NCBI RefSeq assembly: GCF_900451005.1
Contig: NZ_UGIB01000001.1
Coordinates: 1 to 64,000, forward strand
Length of the DNA stretch: 64,000 bases
Direction of reading: 5' to 3'
Origin: Helicobacter fennelliae
Lineage (GTDB): Bacteria > Campylobacterota > Campylobacteria > Campylobacterales > Helicobacteraceae
Shown piece after piece: positions 57,196-64,000 of this stretch. The number at the start of each line of letters is the position of its first letter. The first letter of the stretch is position 1. Made by a program: the position numbers and the translations under genes. A model generated the notes under the pieces. It made no database searches. It was not told the origin of the DNA and was given only the letters and a program-made list of their open reading frames with translations.

Positions 57196-59427
57196 TTAGT
57201 ATTTCCATACAAGTTTGGCATTAAAGCTTCTGCCCGGCTCGATGAGCGGATTTGTAAGTGCGCGAGCAAAGCTTACATTTTCTACGACCACAGGATTGCG
57301 TCCGATTTGATTAAATACATTTGTGATAGAAAAAATAAATTCCATATCTTTATTGCCCCAGAAATCAAACTTGCCAACCTTCACGCCAAGATAAATATCA
57401 CTCATCGCATACGCATCAGTTTTTCGCTCTTCACTAGAATCTATGCGCGTTTTTGCGCCATAGCCTCGCTCTGTGAAGTTAAAAAACCAATATTTAAAAT
57501 TAAGCCAAATGCTTACTTGCCCATATAGTGGCGCAAGATAGGCGATTGGCTTATTATCAGTTAGATTCTGCCCGAAGTTATACGCTCCAGAATAATGAAT
57601 CGCAATCATATTATCCAAAAAGCTATGTCTGCCTTCAAGCTCCACACCAGTGATAAATGCGCGTCCGATGTTTTCATGGCGATACAGATTATTTGCTTGG
57701 ATACTTGCATTCTGATATGAGCTCAAAGCAAGCATATCGATATAATTTGTAAAAAATCCAATGAGTGAGGCAAAGTGATTTTCACTTTGGAATCGAAAGC
57801 CAAATTCTGCTGTTTGAGAATATTCAGGCTTTATGAGCGGATTTGCCACAGTGAGTGTGCTACTTCCGCTTGGTGTGCTTGACATTCTAGTGCCAGAGCC
57901 GGGATTTTTGAAGTTATGGCTTAGATTAATCACATTTGAAAAATAATCATTCAAAAAATACACAGAGCCAATCGATCCTGTAACTGCACCACTATGGATC
58001 ACGCCATTTTCATCAAGCAAACGCGCTGCATTAATTGCTATCGCATTATTAGAGGCAATACCAGTGATTTCTGTGCTTGAGCGGGTTTTTGAAATCGTCG
58101 TAAGCACATAATCCGCTCGCAATGCCCCGCTCAAATACCACGAATCAAACGCTTTGAAGTCATCTTTGACAAAGAGCGCAAAATCTGTATTTGTGCTTGG
58201 GCGGTTTGTGGTATTAATAGCTCTATCTTTAAGGTTGTTTTGCACTACTTGTGTAGGTGAGATAGAGCTTTCAAACTCCGCTCCATAAGCTAGATTATGG
58301 CGTCCATAAGTGCCATCAAAAATAAGTCGCCCGCCAAAGTAGTTATTATCATAGACTTGTTGGTGGATATTTGGTTTTTGCGTGCCTGTAAATTGAGAGC
58401 GATTATTCCAAATATCTGTATCCCAATGGCGATAATACAAATACGCCTCCATAGAATCCGCAAAGCTTAAGCCTGTCTTTTTTGCCCCTGCGCGCAGATA
58501 ATACTCATTTATCGGAATCTCACTCATAAATATCCCATAGCTACTTCCCGGAGCTGCACCACGCCCTCCAGCGCGATGAGATTCTACGCGCGCATAGCGA
58601 CCTTGCAGATAAGCGATCGCATTTTTGGTGCTATATCCGATATTAAAATCTACTCCAAGCGAGTTGTATTCGGAGTTTTTGGCTTCGTCTGAGCCATTTT
58701 CTGTGATTGGGGTTTTGTAGTCTTGAGCTGTCCTACCACTAAATCCGATAAGCACATCAAATCCAGCACCACCACCTAGAATCTCTGCCCTTCCGCCAAA
58801 CATATTATTTACACTGCCATATTCTAGCGCGCGAAGCCGTGCAGTCGCTTTGAAAGTCTCTCCGCCGATGTTGTAGTTTGAAGTGCGAGAGCGAAAGTTG
58901 ATGACGCCATTCATCGCATCGCTTCCCCAAAGTGAGCTTGCAGGACCGCGTATAACCTCAATAGAATCAAACGCGTATGGATCAAGCATGTTAAATTCTA
59001 ATGTGCTTCGCCCGCTATATCGCACACCATCAATCATTACGATTGAGCGCGCACTGTTTGAGTTTTGCCCGCGGATTGTGATTTGTCCATTAATCCCGCC
59101 AGAGCGCGAATATAAGATTCCCGGAACTTTTTCTAGCACGCCTTGTATCCCGCCACTTCCGCTTGTCTCCAAAAGTGTGTCTTTATTGATAATGCTTACT
59201 TGCTTGGATTGTAATTCTATGGGTAGCTCACTCATAAGAGCTTGGGCTGTTACTTTGGATTTTTCTAAAAGTATGCCTGCACCACTTGCAGAATCTGTGG
59301 AATCTGCAGATTCTGTGGAATTTTTGCTCTCCTGTTCATTGCTTTGACTCTCAGCATAAATATTTGACATCGCGACACCTGATACAAGCGACACAATGAG
59401 CGCGAAAGATAAAGACCACTTTTTCAT
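57196..59427 (-). CDS. TonB-dependent outer-membrane receptor
   Basis: 743 residues. A signal peptide (MKKWSLSFALIVSLVSGVAM) precedes the plug domain (SIVMIDGVRYSGR; VIRGPASSLWGSDAMNGVIN) and a 22-strand-type barrel ending FNAKLVWKY. After the signal lies a Ser/Glu-rich linker with NSTESADSTDSASG, which again shows the AGATTCT-derived DS pairs. The ligand cannot be read from sequence. First gene of the operon with the permease and ATPase; Fur-box-like repeats lie upstream. Confidence 0.92.
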   Translation of the reverse strand: MKKWSLSFALIVSLVSGVAMSNIYAESQSNEQESKNSTESADSTDSASGAGILLEKSKVTAQALMSELPIELQSKQVSIINKDTLLETSGSGGIQGVLEKVPGILYSRSGGINGQITIRGQNSNSARSIVMIDGVRYSGRSTLEFNMLDPYAFDSIEVIRGPASSLWGSDAMNGVINFRSRTSNYNIGGETFKATARLRALEYGSVNNMFGGRAEILGGGAGFDVLIGFSGRTAQDYKTPITENGSDEAKNSEYNSLGVDFNIGYSTKNAIAYLQGRYARVESHRAGGRGAAPGSSYGIFMSEIPINEYYLRAGAKKTGLSFADSMEAYLYYRHWDTDIWNNRSQFTGTQKPNIHQQVYDNNYFGGRLIFDGTYGRHNLAYGAEFESSISPTQVVQNNLKDRAINTTNRPSTNTDFALFVKDDFKAFDSWYLSGALRADYVLTTISKTRSSTEITGIASNNAIAINAARLLDENGVIHSGAVTGSIGSVYFLNDYFSNVINLSHNFKNPGSGTRMSSTPSGSSTLTVANPLIKPEYSQTAEFGFRFQSENHFASLIGFFTNYIDMLALSSYQNASIQANNLYRHENIGRAFITGVELEGRHSFLDNMIAIHYSGAYNFGQNLTDNKPIAYLAPLYGQVSIWLNFKYWFFNFTERGYGAKTRIDSSEERKTDAYAMSDIYLGVKVGKFDFWGNKDMEFIFSITNVFNQIGRNPVVVENVSFARALTNPLIEPGRSFNAKLVWKY

Positions 59428-59480
59428 AATACTCCTTTAAAATAATTAAAATAAAGTTCGGTTTCATATCATATCAGAAA

Positions 59481-59540
59481 AAATAATAATTGTTATTGAA
59501 ATTTAAAAAATTTCAAAATAATTTTTGTTATTATTTTTTG
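59481..59540. promoter_or_regulatory. Fur-box-like operators and palindrome
   Basis: AAATAATAATTGTTATT (59,481-59,497) is a near-perfect AT-rich inverted repeat resembling Fur boxes of Helicobacter. A perfect 9-bp palindrome TTGAAATTT-AAA-AAATTTCAA (59,496-59,516) follows, then TTGTTATTATT (about 59,525-59,535). They lie between the divergent receptor and two-domain genes and could control both in response to iron. Confidence 0.6.
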
Positions 59541-59609
59541 AATTTGTGATAAGATTCTACCTTATATCAAATTCATATCAAAACAAACCACAACAAAAAG
59601 GACATTACA

Positions 59610-61157
59610 ATGGATACAAATGCACTTGCCAAACACCACTACGCTTACAGCACACTAAATACTTTTGGAAAAATCGCATATTTAGATTCTAGTGTGCTGA
59701 CTATGGATAATATTTCTGATTGTTTTTTGTATAAAAACATCATCGAGCATATTGATGTATATACGCAATTCCCAAATATTGATCTCTCAAAATACAGCAC
59801 AATCGTGATTCCTATGCATATTGATGAAGTATTTTTGAGTCGCTTTAGCCATAGATTGTATTCACATCTCAATCGCGGTGGCATAGTGATTTCATTTGCC
59901 AATAATTTCTCTCACTTCCTGCCATATACAAGCGCATATATCACTAGCGAGACGCCTATACGCGATCGAGAAGTGAAGTTTGTAGATTCTCATGCTGGAA
60001 AAATCATCTTTGAAGGTGTGCGCGAATATGATATTAATCACCGAAGAGGCGTGAAAGGGTTTTTTAATCGTGGATTTTTTGATATGCAAAACTTCCCCAA
60101 AACACACAATCTTGAGATATTTTTAAGTGATAGTGATAAGCAGTGTGTCGGGTATATCGATAGAGATTCTAGTAATGGCGTAATCCTTGCTACTGCTGGG
60201 GCGGATTTGCTTACTTTTGGGCTATTTGATAATACCACCGCGCGCAAAATGGGAGTAAATCTCCTTTCTTGGCTTGAAAAAGAGCTTTTGGCACAAAAAG
60301 AAGCCTCAAATAAAGCAAACAAAGCAAACAAACAAGCGACACAACATACACAAATCGCGCAAGATACGCAAGCTACACAAACTGCCAACAACAAAAAGCT
60401 AGAATCTAAAGTTGTGAGTGATTTTGGATTCTACGCGCAAGATGATTTACGCAATGCCTCACATAATGCCACACACAATACCTCTTGCACCAAAACAGAA
60501 ACAATAGGCAATGCCAAAAACTTGCACCAAACGCCAAACAAACGCTTCAAAAATGCGATTATCACAGGTGGAGCGTCTTATCATCATTACTTTTTTCTCA
60601 ACAAAAACAAAAAATACGCACACTTTTTTGACGCGAGAATCTATTTTCACGATTTAGATTCTGTGGATTTGAGCGCGTTTGATTATATCGTTTTAGCCTC
60701 GCGAATCAACGCCTCACACCTTATGCGATACAAAGAAAAATTCCAAGACTTTTTAGATTCTGGCGGGCATATTATTTCATTTGGAGAGATCACACAGCCC
60801 TATCTGCCAAATATCGAATGGAAGGATTATCCGGTGAATTTTTGGTGGTGGCTCATCCCGGGTGCTGATATGCCACTTTATGTGGGCAAAGATGGCGCGA
60901 AGTTGTTTTCAAAAATAAATGTAGATGACGCAAAGTGGCATTGTCATGGGGCTTTTTATCCGCCAAAAAATGCACAAATCATTCTTATAAATGAGCTAAA
61001 TGAAAGTATCATCTACAAAGATACAAGCTTCAAAGGCAATCTCTACATCACTTCTCTTGATCCAGAATTTCACTTAGGACAAGGATTTATGCCAAAAACT
61101 GAAGGGTTTTTTGATAATTTTATGGAGTGGATACATCAGGATATGGCTGCAAATTAG
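59610..61157 (+). CDS. Unknown two-domain protein linked to metal uptake
   Basis: 515 residues, not recognised. The two halves look like duplicates of one alpha/beta domain: residues 56-108 (IDLSKYSTIVIPMHIDEVF ... GGIVISFANNFSHFLP) match the second half (VDLSAFDYIVLASRINASHL ... GGHIISFGEITQPYLP) in sequence and order. The pattern resembles the early half of class I glutamine-amidotransferase-like folds (ThuA/GATase1-like), but no Cys/His triad is clear. A linker of about 90 residues rich in Asn, Ala, Thr and Gln separates them. No signal peptide, so cytoplasmic. It is divergent from the receptor gene and 178 bp before the binding-protein gene, which suggests a role in that uptake system. 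Confidence 0.6.
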   Translation: MDTNALAKHHYAYSTLNTFGKIAYLDSSVLTMDNISDCFLYKNIIEHIDVYTQFPNIDLSKYSTIVIPMHIDEVFLSRFSHRLYSHLNRGGIVISFANNFSHFLPYTSAYITSETPIRDREVKFVDSHAGKIIFEGVREYDINHRRGVKGFFNRGFFDMQNFPKTHNLEIFLSDSDKQCVGYIDRDSSNGVILATAGADLLTFGLFDNTTARKMGVNLLSWLEKELLAQKEASNKANKANKQATQHTQIAQDTQATQTANNKKLESKVVSDFGFYAQDDLRNASHNATHNTSCTKTETIGNAKNLHQTPNKRFKNAIITGGASYHHYFFLNKNKKYAHFFDARIYFHDLDSVDLSAFDYIVLASRINASHLMRYKEKFQDFLDSGGHIISFGEITQPYLPNIEWKDYPVNFWWWLIPGADMPLYVGKDGAKLFSKINVDDAKWHCHGAFYPPKNAQIILINELNESIIYKDTSFKGNLYITSLDPEFHLGQGFMPKTEGFFDNFMEWIHQDMAAN

Positions 61158-61179
61158 AATCTAGAATCTAAAAGTGGAT

Positions 61180-61262
61180 TCTATGGATTGCCACGCAAGG
61201 ATAAACCTTGCTCGCAATGACGGGGTGGGCTTGTCATTGCGAGGACGATAGGACGAAGCAAT
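61180..61262. repeat. Interspersed palindromic repeat, family A
   Basis: GATTGCCACGCAAGGATAAA ... CTCGCAATGACGGG followed by the reverse arm GTCATTGCGAGGACGATAGG ... GCAATCC. It lies between the two plus-strand uptake genes and could fold as a long hairpin, perhaps a partial terminator. Confidence 0.75.
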
Positions 61263-61335
61263 CCAAAAATCCATAAACAGAATCTAGATTCTATGTAAAT
61301 CAGAAATTTAGATTCTAAAACATCAAGGAGAAACA

Positions 61336-62394
61336 ATGAAACATTCAAAACACTCATCACAACACAAAACATTCATACAGATTTTACTTCTAGCATTTAT
61401 TGTAAATTGTGGCTTTGGCGCGGATTATCCATTTAAATACTCCGATCCAAAAGGCTATAAAACAATAATCCCCAAAAAGCCAGAGCGCATAGTCGTAGGA
61501 GGCGGAATGTGGCCTATGCCATCGCTCATTGTAATGCTTGAATCAAGCGCAAAATCGCTTATCTATATCCCAAAAGCGAGCATAAATGCGATGAAGCATT
61601 CATTTTTGCTTGATTTCTATCCCGAAATCAATGCCATACAAGCGGGCAATAGCGAAAATATCGAGGAGCTTTTAAAGCTTAATCCTGATTTATTTATCTG
61701 CCATAATGCAAGTATCAAACTCTGTGAAGCAATGAAAAAAAGCAAGATTCCAACGATTGAAATTGGCGTGAGTGAGTGGGATTACAACTCATACGAAACG
61801 CTCAAAGGCTGGCTTGATGTGATCGCACCAATCCTAAATCAAGAGCAAAAAGCACAAAAAATCCTCAAATGGGTCAAAATTATCGAGCAAAACGCAAGCA
61901 AACACGCAAGCCAGAATCCACCAAAAGTGCTTATCATTCATCGATTTGATAATGACAAATCCTTTAGCATTGGTGGAATCTTTGCAAACTATCTACTCAA
62001 ATATAGTGGCGCGACAAACGCGATAAATGATAAAAATATCATCAATACAACGATTGAAGAGATTTACAGGCTCAATCCTGATATTATTTATCTCAATAAT
62101 TTCAACTCCTTGCTTCCTGAGGATCTATTACAATCTAAGCTTTGGCAGCCACTTCAGGCTATCCAAAATAAGCGCGTATATAAGTTTCCGCTCGGATCGT
62201 ATCGCCCCTTTGCGCCCGGTGCGGATTTGCCGATTTTGCTTTTGTGGCTTCAAGCCCAAAACAATCCAAAAAGCAACATTAATGTCTTAGAGCAAACCAA
62301 AATCTACTACAAAGAAGTGTTTGACCTCAACCTCACAGACACGCAATTACATAGTATTTTTGCGCCAGACAAAAAAGCGGGCTTGCTTGAATGA
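61336..62394 (+). CDS. ABC transporter substrate-binding protein (FepB/BtuF-like)
   Basis: 352 residues with a signal peptide (QILLLAFIVNCGFGADYP). The Cys before GFG has Asn at -1, not a good lipobox, so a soluble periplasmic form is more likely. Family features are VIPKKPERIVVGGG-type IIPKKPERIVV and LNPDLFICH, and a second lobe with LNPDIIYLNN and KRVYKFPLG. The ligand is unknown. It completes the system whose permease and ATPase are on the other strand. Strong AAGGAGAAA site. Confidence 0.9.
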   Translation: MKHSKHSSQHKTFIQILLLAFIVNCGFGADYPFKYSDPKGYKTIIPKKPERIVVGGGMWPMPSLIVMLESSAKSLIYIPKASINAMKHSFLLDFYPEINAIQAGNSENIEELLKLNPDLFICHNASIKLCEAMKKSKIPTIEIGVSEWDYNSYETLKGWLDVIAPILNQEQKAQKILKWVKIIEQNASKHASQNPPKVLIIHRFDNDKSFSIGGIFANYLLKYSGATNAINDKNIINTTIEEIYRLNPDIIYLNNFNSLLPEDLLQSKLWQPLQAIQNKRVYKFPLGSYRPFAPGADLPILLLWLQAQNNPKSNINVLEQTKIYYKEVFDLNLTDTQLHSIFAPDKKAGLLE

Positions 62395-62517
62395 TATGTT
62401 TTTGAGTATTTTATACACAGCGACACACTTTCAATCCAAAATGATTCATTAAGTTTGTATGCTTTAATATGAAAAAGGTTAAGTTATTTTTAACAATCAC
62501 AAACAAAAGGAGAAATA

Positions 62518-63717
62518 ATGAATGTTTTGGTGATAAATTGCGGGAGCTCATCTTTAAAGTTTCAGCTCATAGACACACGCACAGAAGGGATTCTAGCTTC
62601 AGGGATTTGCGATAGGATCGGCATTGATGGCTCGATGCTCCAATACAAAAACAAAAATGGCGTCAAAAGCACAAAAGAAATGGAGATCTTAAACCACTCC
62701 CGCGCTGTGGAGCTTGTGCTAGAGGCACTCACAGATTCTGCAAACGGCGCGATTAGCTCACTTGAAGAGATTGCAGCAGTAGGGCATAGGATCGTGCATG
62801 GTGGCGAGTATTTCCAAAACTCTGTGCTGATTGATGAGAATGTGATAAAAAACATCGAGGATTGCGCCGCGCTTGCACCTTTGCATAATCCAGCGCATAT
62901 TATGGGCATACACGCCGCGCTAGAGTGTATGCCAAATAAGCCAATGGTAGCAGTTTTTGACACTGCGTTTCATCAGAGCATGTCACCAAAGGCATATATG
63001 TATGGCGTGCCTTATGAATGGTATGAAAAGCACAAAGTGCGCAGATACGGCTTCCATGGGACAAGCCACAAATATGTCTCGCAGCGCACTGCGGAATTCT
63101 TGGGGCTTGATATTAATCACTCAAAAATCATTGTCTGCCACCTTGGCAATGGCTCTTCAATAAGCGCGATAAAAAATGGCAAATGCCTTGACACAAGCAT
63201 GGGACTAACACCGCTTGAAGGGCTTATTATGGGGACGCGTAGTGGGGATTTGGACCCGGCAATTTTGGACTATATCGCCGATAGAGAGGGGCTAAACACT
63301 AAGGCAATAGTCAATATTCTTAACAAAAAATCGGGCGTGCTAGGGATCTCTGGAATCTCAAGTGATTTTAGGGATCTGCTTGATGCGGATTTGAAAGGGC
63401 ATGAGCGCGCCAAACTCGCGCGCGCTGCCTTTGCCTACCGCGTGCTGAAATATGTAGGCTCCTACTGCGCGGTGCTTATTGGCGTAGATGCGATTAGCTT
63501 TTGTGGAGGCGTGGGCGAGAATGCGAAATTTATACGCGGAATGATAGTTGAGCACTTGGAGTTTTTAGGCATTAAGCTTGATGTGGAGGCAAATAACATC
63601 TGCGGGCAAGAGGTGGTCATCTCAACGCCAGATTCTAAAGTCAAAGTCTGCGTCGTGCCTACAAACGAGGAGCTAGTCATCGCCCGCGACACAGCGACTA
63701 TCGTATTACAGCTTTAA
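62518..63717 (+). CDS. ackA: Acetate kinase
   Basis: 399 residues. Diagnostic motifs are NVLVINCGSSSLKFQL at the start, VFDTAFHQSMSPKAYMYG and HLGNGSSISAI. It interconverts acetyl phosphate and acetate with ATP. pta is usually a neighbour but is not seen. AAAGGAGAAAT is the ribosome site. Confidence 0.97.
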   Translation: MNVLVINCGSSSLKFQLIDTRTEGILASGICDRIGIDGSMLQYKNKNGVKSTKEMEILNHSRAVELVLEALTDSANGAISSLEEIAAVGHRIVHGGEYFQNSVLIDENVIKNIEDCAALAPLHNPAHIMGIHAALECMPNKPMVAVFDTAFHQSMSPKAYMYGVPYEWYEKHKVRRYGFHGTSHKYVSQRTAEFLGLDINHSKIIVCHLGNGSSISAIKNGKCLDTSMGLTPLEGLIMGTRSGDLDPAILDYIADREGLNTKAIVNILNKKSGVLGISGISSDFRDLLDADLKGHERAKLARAAFAYRVLKYVGSYCAVLIGVDAISFCGGVGENAKFIRGMIVEHLEFLGIKLDVEANNICGQEVVISTPDSKVKVCVVPTNEELVIARDTATIVLQL

Positions 63718-63726
63718 GGATAATCC

Positions 63727-64000
63727 ATGCAATACATACAATCAAGTGCGCAAACTTATCATGTTAATAATGGGCTTTTAATCCCGCAAGAGACGCTTTT
63801 TGTGTGTGTGGATATACAAACAAAGCTCTTAGGCGCGATGAGCTACAAAGAGCGAGTCTTAAAAAATGCCCGCACACTTTTACAAGGCGCAAAAATACTC
63901 AATATCCCTATACTCATCACAGAACAATACCCCAAAGGGCTTGGCTCAACAGATGAATCTTTGGGTTTTAAAGAATTTCTCATCGCAAATAATCATAGCA
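63727..64000 (+). CDS. Isochorismatase-family hydrolase, partial
   Basis: The first 91 residues run off the right edge. The early Asp (FVCVDIQTKLLGAM) and ILITEQYPKGLGST match YcaC/nicotinamidase-like cysteine hydrolases; the catalytic Cys lies beyond the window. It starts 9 bp after ackA. The substrate is not predictable. Confidence 0.8.
   Translation, partial: MQYIQSSAQTYHVNNGLLIPQETLFVCVDIQTKLLGAMSYKERVLKNARTLLQGAKILNIPILITEQYPKGLGSTDESLGFKEFLIANNHS

Overview
The window is a piece of a low-GC Campylobacterota chromosome, most probably an enterohepatic-type Helicobacter. The evidence is the unbroken S10-spc-alpha ribosomal block lacking rpmD, gene strings that I recall from H. pylori (ndk-yceD-rpmF-plsX-fabH; fdx-gppA-waaC-lpxL; bcp-lutC-lutB-lutA; aroQ-pepQ), poly-G/poly-C tracts inside surface-related genes, and very many AGATTCT/AGAATCT words. 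The species cannot be fixed from this window alone.

Positions 1-12,220 are accessory and heavily decayed. After the start of a [NiFe]-hydrogenase small subunit come remnants of a WYL/HTH regulator and a DUF262/HNH nuclease, a poly-G methyltransferase in the OFF frame, a broken p-cresol methylhydroxylase pair (cytochrome and flavoprotein) joined to a broken P1B-type ATPase, a small membrane protein, a giant S6-type serine protease autotransporter behind a C9 tract, a frameshifted and truncated tgt, and a chimera of a Tat-signal protein and an MsbA fragment. Several remnants meet at deletion or inversion junctions.

Positions 12,670-26,635 are the 29-gene ribosomal/secY/map/infA/rpoA block, all on the minus strand. 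Positions 26,950-48,270 are mostly housekeeping genes: an AAA ATPase, a YigZ-like protein, a UbiD-type decarboxylase, YggS, fatty-acid and phospholipid start genes, ndk, lipid A and heptose genes, gppA, ferredoxin, bcp, the LutABC lactate oxidation genes, recG and ccoG. Two phase-variable genes (an FkbM methyltransferase and a TupA-like ATP-grasp protein) flank the LPS core genes, and both are in the OFF frame.

Positions 48,600-53,800 hold an ABC-F ATPase, a phase-variable glycosyltransferase that is ON at G10, a possible restriction-modification pair, and two toxin-antitoxin loci with near-identical leaders, both broken. Positions 53,840-64,000 hold aroQ, pepQ, a Fur-box-like divergent metal-uptake locus (TonB receptor, FecD-type permease and FecE-type ATPase on one strand; an unknown two-domain protein and a periplasmic binding protein on the other), ackA, and the start of an isochorismatase-fold hydrolase.

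The main theme is surface variation. All five homopolymer-tract genes read fully through from the standard start when the tract is 10 long. In three of them the poly-G lies in an apparent low-complexity linker inside a conserved domain, which looks like a portable ON/OFF cassette. I saw no CRISPR array, rRNA, tRNA or complete insertion sequence.
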